From Bacillus sp. AFS055030 (GTDB taxonomy: Bacteria > Bacillota > Bacilli > Bacillales > Bacillaceae_G), in assembly GCF_002574545.1 (NCBI RefSeq), contig NZ_NUGT01000009.1, positions 71,798 through 135,797 on the forward strand: 64,000 nucleotides of DNA. Direction: 5' to 3'. Shown here one piece after another: positions 46,670 through 58,761 of this stretch. The stretch's first letter is position 1. Each line of letters begins with the position of its first letter. The notes below the pieces were generated by a model that was not told where the DNA came from, did no database searches, and saw only the letters and a program-made list of their open reading frames with translations. A program made the translations under genes and the position numbers.

Positions 46670-46705
46670 AAAAAATGACAACAATATTATAAAGGAGGGG
46701 CTACT
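46646..46705 (+). promoter_or_regulatory. Large dyad enclosing the ispH ribosome binding site
   Basis: CCTCCTTTATAATA at 46657-46670 is perfectly complementary to TATTATAAAGGAGG at 46685-46698, and an outer pair AGTAGC (46646-46651)/GCTACT (46700-46705) extends it, giving 20 bp in all. The right arm contains the AAAGGAGG ribosome binding site, ten bases before the ispH ATG. In a transcript that starts upstream, for example read-through from yqfQ, the site would be masked. Confidence 0.75.
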
Positions 46706-46707
46706 CC

Positions 46708-47652
46708 ATGAAAGTTATTAAAGTTACCCCACGAGGCTATTGCTACGGAGTTGTAGATGCAATGGTCATTGCAAGAAATGCAGCTAAAGACCCATCATTA
46801 CCAAGACCTATCTACATACTTGGTATGATTGTTCATAATAAACATGTTACAGACGCTTTTGAAGAAGAAGGAATCATTACGTTAGATGGTCCAAGCAGAT
46901 TAGATATCCTAGATAAGATTGAAAAAGGCACTGTTATTTTTACAGCTCACGGAGTTTCTCCAGAAGTAAAATCAAAAGCAATAAAAAAAGGGCTTACGAC
47001 GATTGATGCGACATGTCCTGATGTTACCAAAACACATGATTTAATTAAAGAACGAATGGCTGAAGGCTATCACTTTATTTATATCGGTAAAAAAGGCCAT
47101 CCGGAACCAGAAGGCGCTGTTGGAATTGCTCCTTCAATTGTTCACCTAATTCAAAATAAATCTGATATTGATGCTTTGGACATCCCGACTGATAAAATTA
47201 TCATTACAAATCAAACAACTATGAGCCAATGGGATGTAGTAGAATTAATTCAATACGCAATTAAAAAGTATCCTAGCGCTCATGTTCATAAAGAAATTTG
47301 TATGGCAACTCAAGTACGTCAAGAAGCAATTGCTGATCAAGCAAGCCAAGCTGATTTAACAATTGTCGTAGGTGACCCGATGAGTAATAACTCAAATAGA
47401 CTTGCACAAGTTTCGCATGAAATTGCAGGCACAAAGGCATATCGTATTTCAGATATTACTGAACTTCAGTTAAAATGGTTAGAAGGCGTTGAGACTGTAG
47501 CAATTACGTCTGGAGCATCTACTCCAACACCGATTACTCGAGAAGTTATCGCATTTTTGGAGAAGTATGATCCAAATGATGAAAGCACTTGGGATACAAA
47601 ATCAGGGGTAGAATTAAATAAAATACTTCCTAAAGTTAGAATAAAAGACTAA
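46708..47652 (+). CDS. ispH: 4-hydroxy-3-methylbut-2-enyl diphosphate reductase
   Basis: IspH/LytB of 314 residues, the last enzyme of the MEP pathway, reducing HMBPP to IPP and DMAPP. The three [4Fe-4S] ligand cysteines are in [15 protein letters not shown] and EICMATQVR; the proton-relay TNQTT segment is present. The ATG at 46708 follows AAAGGAGGGG. The preceding 60 bases form a large dyad that includes the ribosome binding site. IspG is encoded at 30585-31685. Confidence 0.96.
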   Translation: MKVIKVTPRGYCYGVVDAMVIARNAAKDPSLPRPIYILGMIVHNKHVTDAFEEEGIITLDGPSRLDILDKIEKGTVIFTAHGVSPEVKSKAIKKGLTTIDATCPDVTKTHDLIKERMAEGYHFIYIGKKGHPEPEGAVGIAPSIVHLIQNKSDIDALDIPTDKIIITNQTTMSQWDVVELIQYAIKKYPSAHVHKEICMATQVRQEAIADQASQADLTIVVGDPMSNNSNRLAQVSHEIAGTKAYRISDITELQLKWLEGVETVAITSGASTPTPITREVIAFLEKYDPNDESTWDTKSGVELNKILPKVRIKD

Positions 47653-47693
47653 AAAATAGGACTTCTGGATGTTTAACCAGAAGTCCTATTTTT
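47652..47693. terminator. Bidirectional terminator ispH / yqfO
   Basis: AAAAATAGGACTTCTGG at 47652-47668 pairs perfectly with CCAGAAGTCCTATTTTT at 47677-47693 between converging genes. Confidence 0.9.
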
Positions 47694-47699
47694 AAACTT

Positions 47700-48818
47700 T
47701 TAAATAAATGTAAATGGATCCGTGTGAATTGTTGAAGCAATAATTTCACAAGCCATGTTTTTTTCTTTTAATTTATTATCTAAAAGACGTTTAACACCTA
47801 ATTTCATTACTTTTTCAATATTGTGACCTGCATCCACTATATTTAAATTTAGCATTTTCCAATCTTGTGCCACGTGGTAATAGATATCACCACTTAAATA
47901 AACATCTGCGCCATTTCTTTTTGCATGATAGGCAAACTTATTTCCATCTCCACCTACAATTGCAACCTTCTTTACGCGATCACTTAAGTTCCCTACCACT
48001 CTTACACCTTGTAGATCTAATTTTTCTTTTACATAATGCGCAAATTCTTCTAATGAAATTGCTTCTTTAAGGCTCCCTATTCTTCCAATTCCAAATGACT
48101 TGCCTTCATTTTCTAGAGTGTATGTATCATATGCTACTTCTTCATACGGATGAGATTTTTTCATCACTTTCAGAACATGTTTTAATTTTAATTGTGGAAC
48201 AACTGTTTCGAGCTTTACCTCTTCAACTTTTTCTAATTGACCTTGTTGCCCAATATATGGTGTTGTCCCCTCTAACGGCATAAATGCCCCTGTTCCATTC
48301 GAACTAAAGCTACAGTGGCTGTATTGACCAATATGACCTGCTCCAGCTTCACATATTGCATTTAATACATCTTCTGCATGTGATTTCGGTACAAATACAA
48401 CTAATTTAATTAATTTTTCCACATACGTAGGAGCGAGAACGCTTGTATTTTCCAATTGTAAAGCTTCAGCTAAAAAATCACTCACACCAGTTTCTGCAAT
48501 ATCAACATTTGTATGTGCTGCAAAAACGGCTATATCATGTTTAATACAAAGTTCCACTATTTTACCAGGTTCAGTGTCTGTATCAATCTTTTTTAGAGGA
48601 CGATAAATGATCGGATGATGAGCAATTATTAGGTTCGCTCCTATTGTAATTGCTTCTTCTACTACCTCTTTTGTGACATCTAATGCAATTAATACCTTTG
48701 TCACTTGTTTTGATAATGTACCTATTTGAAGACCATTTGGATCACCTTCCTCAGCTAAATGCTTAGGGAATAGTTCTTCAAATTGCTGTACTACTTGAAA
48801 ACCATTTATCGATTTCAT
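47700..48818 (-). CDS. yqfO: Nif3-like dinuclear metal centre protein YqfO
   Basis: Nif3/GTP cyclohydrolase I type 2 family protein of 372 residues. N- and C-terminal Nif3 domains carry the metal ligands (IIAHHPIIYRPLKK, HTNVD, DAGHNIEK), separated by a PII-like insertion (about 130-225, VVFVPKSHAEDVLNA), as in YqfO of Bacillus. Function is unclear. The ATG at 48818 follows AGAGGTG and overlaps the trmK stop by four bases, so the two are cotranslated. Confidence 0.92.
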   Translation of the reverse strand: MKSINGFQVVQQFEELFPKHLAEEGDPNGLQIGTLSKQVTKVLIALDVTKEVVEEAITIGANLIIAHHPIIYRPLKKIDTDTEPGKIVELCIKHDIAVFAAHTNVDIAETGVSDFLAEALQLENTSVLAPTYVEKLIKLVVFVPKSHAEDVLNAICEAGAGHIGQYSHCSFSSNGTGAFMPLEGTTPYIGQQGQLEKVEEVKLETVVPQLKLKHVLKVMKKSHPYEEVAYDTYTLENEGKSFGIGRIGSLKEAISLEEFAHYVKEKLDLQGVRVVGNLSDRVKKVAIVGGDGNKFAYHAKRNGADVYLSGDIYYHVAQDWKMLNLNIVDAGHNIEKVMKLGVKRLLDNKLKEKNMACEIIASTIHTDPFTFI

Positions 48819-49522
48819 GAAAGCACCTCTTTTATCCACTCAAGTTTCTGTTCGATTTCTTTCATTTTCTGAACTGATTCCTCTGTTTGTTTTGCAGATT
48901 CAAGTTGAGTTAAGATTCTTTCAAAATTATTTTTTTCATGCTCCCATTTCTTCTTAAATGCTTCATTTTTGCCTCTTAATAAGTAAGGACCTATAAATAT
49001 CTCCATCTCTTTCTTTTTGCCATATACACTATTTATATTTGATTTGGAAGCTACTAGAATTTCATAGATTTTTCCATCTTCTTCTAATATATCTTCTTCC
49101 ACAAGAAAATATCCTTCTTTATCAAGCCAATTTCTAATTTGATGTGCACCTATATTCGGTTGTAATATTAACGTTTCAACACCATGAAGTTTTTCTTTAC
49201 CATTTTCTAATATGCTTGAAATTAAAGAACCACCCATTCCAGCTATTGTTATGACATCTACTTCGTTAGGTTCTAAAACCTCTAACCCGTCTCCCATTCT
49301 CGCTTCTACAATACCTTCTAGCCCACTTTGACGAATCGTAGAACGTGCTGAATTATATGGACCTTCAGTAATTTCCCCTACAATTGCTGAGGTACATCTT
49401 TTAATTAATACTGCATAACAAGGTAAGTAAGCATGATCTGAACCAATATCAGCTAATTTAGTTCCCTCTGGTATGTAGTCAAATACTCTTTTTAAACGCT
49501 TTGATAAATTAACTTCATTCAT
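48815..49522 (-). CDS. trmK: tRNA (adenine-22-N1)-methyltransferase TrmK
   Basis: SAM-dependent methyltransferase of 235 residues that makes m1A22 in tRNA. The N-terminal Rossmann domain has LADIGSDHAYLP (SAM motif I) and the catalytic-region motif TIAGMGGSLI; the C-terminal part is a coiled coil (KKKWEHEKNNFERILTQLE), as in B. subtilis TrmK (YqfN). Cotranscribed with yqfO. Confidence 0.93.
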   Translation of the reverse strand: MNEVNLSKRLKRVFDYIPEGTKLADIGSDHAYLPCYAVLIKRCTSAIVGEITEGPYNSARSTIRQSGLEGIVEARMGDGLEVLEPNEVDVITIAGMGGSLISSILENGKEKLHGVETLILQPNIGAHQIRNWLDKEGYFLVEEDILEEDGKIYEILVASKSNINSVYGKKKEMEIFIGPYLLRGKNEAFKKKWEHEKNNFERILTQLESAKQTEESVQKMKEIEQKLEWIKEVLS

Positions 49523-49584
49523 AAAAAATCACCATTTCATTTTATTTTCATAACATCATTTTACACTATAGTAGTCAAGAAACC

Positions 49585-49617
49585 AAAATGACCTCTTCTT
49601 AATGAAGAGGTCATTTT
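49585..49617 (-). terminator. Terminator of cccA
   Basis: AAAATGACCTCTTC pairs perfectly with GAAGAGGTCATTTT around a 5-base loop, just after the cccA stop. Confidence 0.9.
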
Positions 49618-49627
49618 ATATGCTTGC

Positions 49628-49984
49628 TTATTTTTTCTCAGATAACCATTTAGCAACAGCTTCCAATTGTGGTCCTTGTACTAAACCAGCTGGCATTCCG
49701 CCTTCTTTACCGTTTTTAAGAATGTCTTTGATTTGATCTTCTGAGTATTTTGAACCTACTTTAGTTAAGTTTGGTCCTACAGCCCCTTGTAATTGATCAC
49801 CATGACAGCTAACACATGTTTGAGCATAAATTTCGTCTGGCTTAGTAGAAGCTGTTTGCTCTTGTTTTTTATCACCATTGGCAATTTCATCAGCTTGCTT
49901 AGCACCTTTTATTGAAATAATTAGCATGACTGCGATTCCTAATGCTGCAATTAATGCAAAAGGAATTAATGGATTTCGTTTCAT
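49628..49984 (-). CDS. cccA: Membrane-anchored cytochrome c550
   Basis: Small class I cytochrome c of 118 residues. An N-terminal helix at about 7-26 anchors it in the membrane; an acidic/Lys-Gln linker follows, then the heme domain with C57-V-S-C60-H61 and the axial methionine in GGMPAG. It carries electrons in the respiratory chain outside the membrane. The position between trmK and sigA matches B. subtilis cccA. The AAGGGGG ribosome binding site is preceded by a second AAGGGG 13 bases upstream. Confidence 0.94.
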   Translation of the reverse strand: MKRNPLIPFALIAALGIAVMLIISIKGAKQADEIANGDKKQEQTASTKPDEIYAQTCVSCHGDQLQGAVGPNLTKVGSKYSEDQIKDILKNGKEGGMPAGLVQGPQLEAVAKWLSEKK

Positions 49985-50751
49985 TATGATCCCCCTTATG
50001 TAACCCCTTAAAAATGATATAAATTACTATAACATTATTATTGTATACGATTAAAAACAATAAAAAAAGTATTATATTGGATAAATTTAAAAATTGTTAA
50101 ACGATTTCAAAATTATATAAACCTTCCTACTATTAAGAAGTAAATTCTACATAGTATAAATGCAAGTTATATTTGTATAAACTCACCTCTCGATAAATGA
50201 AATAAGTAAGTTTTTTTAAGAAACCAATTTAACCCTTTCTTCAACCATTTTACTTTTCATTTGATTTTAATCATTTTCACGAAAAACTAAAGCAAAAGAT
50301 TCTACCATTTCATTAAATAATTGCTATTACGATATAGGTAATATGTCTTTAAACAATTTATTTTATATTTAGTAGTATTGAACTAATTATAAAAATTATT
50401 AAAAAAGTAGAGAAAATGAGTATTTGCAAATTTAAAGACAATTCTGTAAAATAAAGTAAATAGATATCCAATTGTTTAAAATGATGGAATTACTACTAGC
50501 ATCTCCATAATTTATATTAACCATTTTTGCTTAAATTATCCTTTGATTCTTTTTTAGAATAAATCATTAAAGATCAATTTCATTCTAAGAGAATCTGATT
50601 TCCATCACTCTTTAGTTAACCGTTTTAGCATTAACTAGTATGTAGCATAGCACTACAATTATCTATTTAGAACAGACATTCGATATATTTTGACATTTTT
50701 TTATTGTGACATATGTACTAATTAAAACGTTTTCATTTTCTTTTAGATGAA
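49985..50751. other. Long non-coding region between cccA and sigA
   Basis: About 770 AT-rich bases without a credible gene. Near its right end, TTAAAACGTTTTCA at 50721-50734 resembles a CcpA cre site (minus strand TGAAAACGTTTTAA), and TTGACA lies at 50690-50695 on the plus strand with TATGTA 16 bases later. This could be a remote control region of cccA or the promoter of a very short RNA ending at the sigA terminator. Confidence 0.4.
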
Positions 50752-50786
50752 AAAAAAGTTTACCCTATTACGGATAAACTCTTTTT
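50752..50786 (-). terminator. Terminator of sigA
   Basis: AGTTTACCC at 50757-50765 pairs with GGATAAACT at 50772-50780 (one mismatch), with T-runs on both strands. Confidence 0.75.
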
Positions 50787-50793
50787 AAACATC

Positions 50794-51912
50794 CTATTCT
50801 AAGAAATCTTTTAGACGTTTGCTGCGGCTTGGATGACGTAATTTACGTAGAGCTTTTGCTTCAATTTGACGAATACGCTCACGTGTAACCCCAAATACTT
50901 TACCAACTTCTTCTAAAGTACGAGTGCGTCCGTCATCTAAACCAAATCGTAAACGTAGAACATTTTCTTCACGATCTGTTAATGTATCAAGAACATCTTC
51001 TAATTGCTCTTTTAGCATTTCATAAGCTGCATGCTCTGCTGGAGAAGTTGCTTCAGAATCTTCGATGAAATCACCTAAGTGTGAATCATCTTCTTCACCA
51101 ATTGGTGTTTCTAATGAAACTGGCTCTTGAGCAATTTTAAGGATTTCTCTAACTTTTTCTGGTGGTAAATCCATTTCTTCACCAATTTCTTCAGGAGATG
51201 GCTCGCGACCTAAATCTTGAAGCAATTGACGTTGAACACGAATTAATTTATTAATTGTTTCCACCATATGAACTGGAATACGGATCGTTCTTGCTTGGTC
51301 AGCAATTGCACGAGTAATCGCTTGACGAATCCACCAAGTAGCATATGTACTAAATTTATAACCTTTACGATAATCAAACTTTTCAACGGCTTTGATTAAT
51401 CCCATATTACCTTCTTGAATAAGGTCTAGGAATAACATACCACGTCCTACGTAACGTTTTGCAATACTAACTACTAATCGTAAGTTCGCTTCCGCTAGAC
51501 GTCGTTTCGCTTCCTCATCGCCTTCTTCAATTCGTTTCGCTAAATTGATTTCATCTTGTCCAGAAAGTAAATCAACTCGACCAATTTCTTTTAGGTACAT
51601 ACGTACTGGGTCATTTATTTTTACTCCAGGAGGAACACTTAAATCATTTAAGTCAAATTCTTCTTCTTTTTCTAATTGAGCTCCTCTAGGTTCGTCATCA
51701 GCGTCACCAACAATATCAATACCTTGTTCACCTAGTTGCTCATAAAATTCTTCAAGTTGATCTGAATCAATTTCAAATCCATTTAAACGATCTGCAATTT
51801 CTTCATATGTAATTACACCACGTTTTTTACTATTTTCAATTAATAATGCTTTTACTTGATCAAGTGTTACTTCTGTTTCCGTATCTTTAGAACGAGCCGA
51901 TTTATCAGCCAT
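50794..51912 (-). CDS. sigA: Primary RNA polymerase sigma factor
   Basis: Vegetative sigma factor of 372 residues. The N-terminal part is acidic (region 1.1), followed by region 1.2 ([13 protein letters not shown]), region 2 with [13 protein letters not shown] and the -10-recognising [19 protein letters not shown], region 3, and region 4 with the -35-binding helix [22 protein letters not shown]. The ATG at 51912 follows GGAGGGG. It lies 29 bases after dnaG, as in the conserved macromolecular synthesis operon. Confidence 0.97.
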   Translation of the reverse strand: MADKSARSKDTETEVTLDQVKALLIENSKKRGVITYEEIADRLNGFEIDSDQLEEFYEQLGEQGIDIVGDADDEPRGAQLEKEEEFDLNDLSVPPGVKINDPVRMYLKEIGRVDLLSGQDEINLAKRIEEGDEEAKRRLAEANLRLVVSIAKRYVGRGMLFLDLIQEGNMGLIKAVEKFDYRKGYKFSTYATWWIRQAITRAIADQARTIRIPVHMVETINKLIRVQRQLLQDLGREPSPEEIGEEMDLPPEKVREILKIAQEPVSLETPIGEEDDSHLGDFIEDSEATSPAEHAAYEMLKEQLEDVLDTLTDREENVLRLRFGLDDGRTRTLEEVGKVFGVTRERIRQIEAKALRKLRHPSRSKRLKDFLE

Positions 51913-51941
51913 CTGTTCCCCTCCTTCGAAAAGTTCGCGAA

Positions 51942-53750
51942 TCATTTAACATATTTCATACTAGATCTTAGCTGTGTAATTTGTTGGAGAATCGTTGCAG
52001 CTTTTACAAAATCTCCTTCACGTTCAGCTTTTTTCAGATCTATTTCTTTTTCACGTATACGTTGTTGTTTATCATAGTTGTTTAATGCATCTAAATAATC
52101 CTTTAACTCTCGCTCTGTTAGTTCAGGTGCTATCTGTAAATTGACAATTTTTGAAACTACTTCAAGTAACCTTTTTGAAGGAAGGTAATTCATAAATTTA
52201 CTAATATTAGACTCATTGCCCTCTTCATAATAAGCATAAAGATGGATTATAATCTCGGAATAATCATTATTGTAGAATAGACCCTGATATTGCTGTCTTA
52301 CTTTTTCAGCTACTTCCCTGCTATTTAACATATGAGCTAAAAGTAATTGTTCAGCTCTAACATGTGCGGGTAGAAGTGTCTTATTTGTAATATCGCGTTT
52401 GATATCAGTTTTTACTTCTGTTACATTAGATATACGATTTGCCTGATTACTATATTGTCCAAATTCCTTCTTAAGTACTTCAATCGAGATAGAAAACTCT
52501 TTTGAGAGTTGATTTAAGTAATAATCTTGTTCAATCAATTGACTTAGTTTAGCAATTTCCTGTAGCATTTCTTTAATATACTGAAATTTTACAGTTTCAT
52601 CTAAAAGATTTTTTCCTTTTCGATGATATTGCATTTTAAAACTCATTAATGATACACTAGCTTCAATAATAGAGGTATTAAATTTTTCTGGACCAAATTT
52701 TCTTATATATTCATCTGGATCTAAGCCATCAGGCATTTGTGCAACTTTAATTGTAAATCCTTCTTTTTGAAGAATTTTAGCTGCTTTTTCAGTTGCGTTA
52801 ATACCGGCCTGATCTGAATCATAGCAAATAATAATTTGATCAACAGATGTTTTCAAGACTTTTGCTTGATCCTCTGTCAATGAAGTTCCCATAGTTGCGA
52901 CTGCATCATGGACACCAGCTCTAAACGCAGAAATGACATCTGCAAAACCTTCCATCAAAATTGCCCGATTTTGCTTTCGCATGACATTCTTTGCTTGGTA
53001 AAATTGATATAATAATTTTCCTTTATGGAAAATTGAAGATTCAGGACTATTTAGATATTTTGGTGATCCTTCACCCATTATTCTTCCGCTGAATGCAACA
53101 ATTTTTCCTTGATGGTTATGAATTGGAAAGATTAATCGATTTCGAAATCGATCATAGTAATTACCATCACGTTCACTTCGAATAACTAAACCAGCTTTCT
53201 CCATGATCGGCATTGGATAGCCACGTTTTTCTAACACCTTAGTAACAGCATCCCAAGAATCTAAAGCAACCCCAAGCTCAAAATGCTTTATTTCCTCTTT
53301 AGAAATTCCTCTGTTAAGAAGGTATTCTAACGCTTGTTTACCTTCTGTTGTGTTAACTAATAGATGATGATAGTACTTTTTTACAAACTCATGAGCTTCA
53401 AGCATAATGCCTTGCTCTGTAGCTTGTGGATTCTTCACTGTGTCAACTGCATCTGAAGGTAAAGTGATATTTGTCTTTTTTGCAAGCTGATGGACAGACT
53501 CTTGAAAGTTTAGCCCTTCAAGCTGCATAATGAAAGAAATCGCATTTCCTCCAGCACCGCATCCAAAACAATGAAAAATTTGTTTCTCTGGAGACACAGA
53601 AAAAGATGGTGTGCTTTCTCCATGAAAAGGACAAAGTCCAAAATAATTTCTTCCTTGTTTTTTCAGAGGAACATATTCACTTACTACATCAACTATGTCA
53701 ACTGACTGACGAACCTGTTCGACAAGTTCATCGGGAATTCTGTTTCCCAT
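51942..53750 (-). CDS. dnaG: DNA primase
   Basis: Bacterial primase of 602 residues, which makes RNA primers at the replication fork. The CHC2 zinc motif is C40-PFH43 and C61-FGC64; the TOPRIM core contains [16 protein letters not shown] and [10 protein letters not shown] with the metal acidic residues. The C-terminal 150 residues form the DnaB-interacting domain. It begins the dnaG-sigA operon; rpsU, which starts this operon in enteric bacteria, is not here. Confidence 0.96.
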   Translation of the reverse strand: MGNRIPDELVEQVRQSVDIVDVVSEYVPLKKQGRNYFGLCPFHGESTPSFSVSPEKQIFHCFGCGAGGNAISFIMQLEGLNFQESVHQLAKKTNITLPSDAVDTVKNPQATEQGIMLEAHEFVKKYYHHLLVNTTEGKQALEYLLNRGISKEEIKHFELGVALDSWDAVTKVLEKRGYPMPIMEKAGLVIRSERDGNYYDRFRNRLIFPIHNHQGKIVAFSGRIMGEGSPKYLNSPESSIFHKGKLLYQFYQAKNVMRKQNRAILMEGFADVISAFRAGVHDAVATMGTSLTEDQAKVLKTSVDQIIICYDSDQAGINATEKAAKILQKEGFTIKVAQMPDGLDPDEYIRKFGPEKFNTSIIEASVSLMSFKMQYHRKGKNLLDETVKFQYIKEMLQEIAKLSQLIEQDYYLNQLSKEFSISIEVLKKEFGQYSNQANRISNVTEVKTDIKRDITNKTLLPAHVRAEQLLLAHMLNSREVAEKVRQQYQGLFYNNDYSEIIIHLYAYYEEGNESNISKFMNYLPSKRLLEVVSKIVNLQIAPELTERELKDYLDALNNYDKQQRIREKEIDLKKAEREGDFVKAATILQQITQLRSSMKYVK

Positions 53751-54224
53751 ACTGACAGCTCCATATACTATTTTATTCGATAAAACTCACTGTATTCCTT
53801 CATAATTCGACAAAAATATTTCCATATATTTTAACTTAAGTTTATTTTCGTTATTTATATATGAATTAATCATTTTATCTAAAAAGAAGTCTAAACAGTA
53901 GTACATAAGCATTGCATTCAACTGCTAGTTCTGGTTTTCATTAACCCATTTATTTATCGCTTATGATTAATTTCTACACGTCTTTTGTAATTCCTTCAAA
54001 ACATGTATCGATTTATGTAGTTTTATTTCCATCTTTCAATAAACTAGGAAGCACATATTCATAGTTTATTCGTAAGTATAAAAAGTTAAACCTATTATTA
54101 GTTCATTTCATACAATTTTTTATTATAATCTATTTTAAATAGGAAATCTAGCAATAAGTACTAAAGAATTTCAACTTTTATTTGCGAACTAATTTAATGA
54201 AAAGTTCTATTAGAAAAGTTGAAA
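53751..54224. other. Spacer between dnaG and yqfL
   Basis: AT-rich region of about 470 bases without a credible gene; it should hold the dnaG-sigA promoters, but I cannot fix them. In B. subtilis yqxD and antE occupy this position as I recall, and neither is present. Confidence 0.5.
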
Positions 54225-54248
54225 ACACATTAGATTACTCTAATGTGT
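54225..54248 (-). terminator. Terminator of ccpN-yqfL
   Basis: ACACATTAGA pairs perfectly with TCTAATGTGT around a 4-base loop, followed on the minus strand by TTTTCAAC. Confidence 0.7.
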
Positions 54249-54279
54249 CAGCTAAATAAAAATCGTTCATCATTTTTAA

Positions 54280-55092
54280 TTATCTTATCTGCTTACTTTG
54301 ATAATAATAATTTAATATTACATTAGCGGATTCTTCTACTGCCTTACTTGAAACATCTACAACTTTGCAACCAATTTGGTTCACAACATCATTGAAATGT
54401 TTTAGTTCATCTTCAATCCTTTTAATATTAGCATAACTAGCCCCGTCATGAAGTCCTAATGAAATAAGACGTTCTTTTCGAATATGGTTTAACTTTTCAG
54501 GAGAAATCATTAGCCCAATACACTTTTCTTTCGGAACCTTAAGTAGTTGTTCTGGTGGATCTACTTCTGGAACTAAAGGCACATTGGCAACTTTAAATCC
54601 TTTATGCGCAAGATATTGTGATAAAGGAGTTTTAGATGTTCTAGATACTCCAATTAAGACGATATCAGCTTTTTCTATACCTCTTGGATCTCTTCCATCA
54701 TCATATTTAACAGCAAATTCAATTGCCTCTATACGTTGGAAATAATCTTCGTCTAATTTCCGAACAACTCCAGGTTCATTTCTAGGCTCAAGTTTATGAA
54801 TCGTTGAAATTTTATCGATTAATGGACCGATTAAGTCGTATACGATAACGCCTGCACTTTTGGCTTCTTCTAATAATTTCTTTCTCATATCAGGTTTTAC
54901 TAATGTAAATACAATAATACCATTATTTTCTTTTGCTACTTGAACTATTTCAATTAATGTTGCATTATCTTCAACGTATGGTACACGTCTAATCTCGAAT
55001 TTTTCATGAAATTGACTAATAGCTGCCTTTACGACATGCTCTGCTGTTTCACCAACAGAATCTGATACAACATAAACGATTGAATTGCCCAT
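54280..55092 (-). CDS. yqfL: Pyruvate, phosphate dikinase regulatory protein family (YqfL)
   Basis: DUF299 kinase/phosphorylase of 270 residues. The N-terminal [13 protein letters not shown] and the P-loop [11 protein letters not shown] near residue 150 define the family, which inactivates or activates PPDK or PEP synthase by ADP-dependent phosphorylation. In B. subtilis YqfL modulates CcpN activity in gluconeogenic control, and here it directly follows ccpN by 20 bases, supporting the same link. Confidence 0.92.
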   Translation of the reverse strand: MGNSIVYVVSDSVGETAEHVVKAAISQFHEKFEIRRVPYVEDNATLIEIVQVAKENNGIIVFTLVKPDMRKKLLEEAKSAGVIVYDLIGPLIDKISTIHKLEPRNEPGVVRKLDEDYFQRIEAIEFAVKYDDGRDPRGIEKADIVLIGVSRTSKTPLSQYLAHKGFKVANVPLVPEVDPPEQLLKVPKEKCIGLMISPEKLNHIRKERLISLGLHDGASYANIKRIEDELKHFNDVVNQIGCKVVDVSSKAVEESANVILNYYYQSKQIR

Positions 55093-55112
55093 ATGTTCAC
55101 CTCTTAACTTTA

Positions 55113-55751
55113 CTAAAACATATCATTGTTCATTAAGTCTACAATCGCACGAGTAAAATTTGTTTTTGTAAATCGACCAATAACCTCAAGTCCATGCTCA
55201 CTTTCACGAACAACAGGGACAGCATCAATTTGTTTTTCAATTAAACTCTTAGCTACATTATAAATTGTATCATCTTTATAGCAAATTGTAATGTTTGGCA
55301 TCCTCGTCATAATAATATCTACCGGTAATGTATGCAAATCTTTATTCCCTATACTTGCACGGAGTAAATCTTTTCTCGAAAGTACTCCAGTTAAAACCGA
55401 ATTTTGATCAACAACAAATAATGTTCCTACATCCTCAAGAAACATTGTAACAATCGCATCATACACTGATGAACTTCGATCTACGACAACAGGAATCGCC
55501 TGAAATTCCTTTACGGTCAATTTTTTAATTCTGTCAATGACTTGTGCACCACTTGTTCTTCCTGTGTAATAATATCCTACTCGCGGTCTTGCCTCTAAAA
55601 AACCAGTCATTGTAAGAATAGCTAAATCCGGGCGAAGCGTAGCTCTAGTAAGTGCTAGCTTATCTGCTATATGTTCACCTGTAATTGGTCCATTATTTTT
55701 TACAATTTCAAGAATTTGAGTTTGTCTTTTTGTCAGTTCGATTTCCCTCAC
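55113..55751 (-). CDS. ccpN: Transcriptional repressor CcpN
   Basis: Repressor of gluconeogenic genes (gapB, pckA in B. subtilis), 212 residues. A winged-helix domain covers about residues 5-65 ([27 protein letters not shown]), followed by two CBS domains (about 80-200) that sense ATP/ADP. The start appears to be a GTG at 55751, and the reading [10 protein letters not shown] aligns with the YqzB N terminus; AGGGG abuts the start codon, an unusually short spacing. First gene of ccpN-yqfL. Confidence 0.92.
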   Translation of the reverse strand: MREIELTKRQTQILEIVKNNGPITGEHIADKLALTRATLRPDLAILTMTGFLEARPRVGYYYTGRTSGAQVIDRIKKLTVKEFQAIPVVVDRSSSVYDAIVTMFLEDVGTLFVVDQNSVLTGVLSRKDLLRASIGNKDLHTLPVDIIMTRMPNITICYKDDTIYNVAKSLIEKQIDAVPVVRESEHGLEVIGRFTKTNFTRAIVDLMNNDMF

Positions 55752-55820
55752 CCCTAACTATCCAATATGTTATACTCTCTAATAAATATTATATACTATT
55801 TTTACAATTTAAAAAAGAAA

Positions 55821-55847
55821 GAAGGAAATAGGTAGCCTATTTCCTTC
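55821..55847 (-). terminator. Terminator of recO
   Basis: GAAGGAAATAGG pairs perfectly with CCTATTTCCTTC around a 3-base loop; the minus strand continues TTTCTTTTTT. Confidence 0.85.
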
Positions 55848-55848
55848 C

Positions 55849-56634
55849 TTAGGTTTCTGAATTTTTATTAGTTTTCAGAAAATTTTCCATGTTTTTTAAT
55901 TGCTCTAAAAATTTTCGTGACTTTAAATAGATCCCACTATATTCATCATAAAAAGAAAATAAAATTTGTTGTAAGTTTTTCTTTGTTGCATCACTAACCT
56001 CAATTTTACCAAGCCGATTTACATCAAAATGATAAAATAACCTCATTAACTTAACCGACTTTTCAGTGACTGAAAATGCATATGGATCAGTATGTTTACA
56101 ACGCTGACATAAAAACCCACCTTCTCTAACAGAAAAAGCTACAAAAATATTTTCATTCGCACTGCATTTACAATTTATACATTGATCAAAAAATGGGTGG
56201 TATCCTAATACAGGTATCATTTTCGTCATAAATAAATAAGTCAAAACTTCAGCGTCAGAACCTTCATTCATGTGCTGAAGTAATTGAAGGAGCAATTCAA
56301 ATAAATACGGATTATTTTTTTTCTCTTCAACCGCTTTATCAGTCAACTCTACAATAATTGATGCATATGCAGTGGCAACTAAATCACTTCTTAATTCACG
56401 AAATGAATCAATTAGTTCTCCCTGACTTAATGTACCAAGACCAGACCCTTTTTGAATTAAAAACGACCCATATGTAAAGAGTTGTGTAACAGAAGCAAGT
56501 CGACTATTTGTCTTCTTTGCTCCTCTTGCCACAACTCCTATCTTACCTAATTCTCTTGTTAAGAGAGTAATAATAACATTTGATTCTCCATAAGCGTTAG
56601 CTCGTAATACAATTCCTTCTACACGCTGTAACAA
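55849..56634 (-). CDS. recO: DNA repair protein RecO
   Basis: Recombination mediator of 261 residues that anneals strands and loads RecA with RecR. It has an N-terminal OB fold ([20 protein letters not shown]), then helices, with a zinc-finger-like cluster C155/C158 region (CINCKC) and CQRCKH. The start is a TTG at 56634 after GGTGAG. It follows yqzL by 27 bases. The glyQ-glyS genes that separate recO from ccpN in B. subtilis are absent. Confidence 0.93.
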   Translation of the reverse strand: MLQRVEGIVLRANAYGESNVIITLLTRELGKIGVVARGAKKTNSRLASVTQLFTYGSFLIQKGSGLGTLSQGELIDSFRELRSDLVATAYASIIVELTDKAVEEKKNNPYLFELLLQLLQHMNEGSDAEVLTYLFMTKMIPVLGYHPFFDQCINCKCSANENIFVAFSVREGGFLCQRCKHTDPYAFSVTEKSVKLMRLFYHFDVNRLGKIEVSDATKKNLQQILFSFYDEYSGIYLKSRKFLEQLKNMENFLKTNKNSET

Positions 56635-56661
56635 TTAACTCACCATCCAATTGGATGAAGG

Positions 56662-56805
56662 TTAAGTATGTAGGGAATCAATATCAGCTATTTCTTCATC
56701 AATGTAACTTTTCTGATCCACATGTTCCTGTTCAAGCTGTTTAAACAATAAATATGTCTCAACATTTCCAGTTTTAGAAAAGACATCCCAGGTAAAATTC
56801 AACAT
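56662..56805 (-). CDS. yqzL: YqzL family protein
   Basis: Short protein of 47 residues beginning MLNFTWDVFSKTGNVETYLLFKQLE, with an acidic C terminus (DEEIADIDS). It matches YqzL, which lies between recO and era in Bacillus. The ATG at 56805 follows AAAGGTGG. Function unknown. It is below the size of most automatic gene calls. Confidence 0.85.
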   Translation of the reverse strand: MLNFTWDVFSKTGNVETYLLFKQLEQEHVDQKSYIDEEIADIDSLHT

Positions 56806-57036
56806 TGAGAAACCACCTTTCAAGAATAGCTACAACTCATTGCTCATTACCTATAGCCAATTACTTTCCCTGCTTACTTATAATGTGACCTTCTCTCCCG
56901 ATTTTCATGTGTATAAAATTTATTAAAATTACAAATAAAATGCTTGCAAAATTACAAGAACTATGTTTTTGGGTCTTGAACAAACGGTCATATTCTAGCC
57001 CTCTAATACTTTACCCAATCCCTTAAATTTTGCCTA

Positions 57037-58741
<1,705 letters not shown>

Positions 58742-58761
<20 letters not shown>

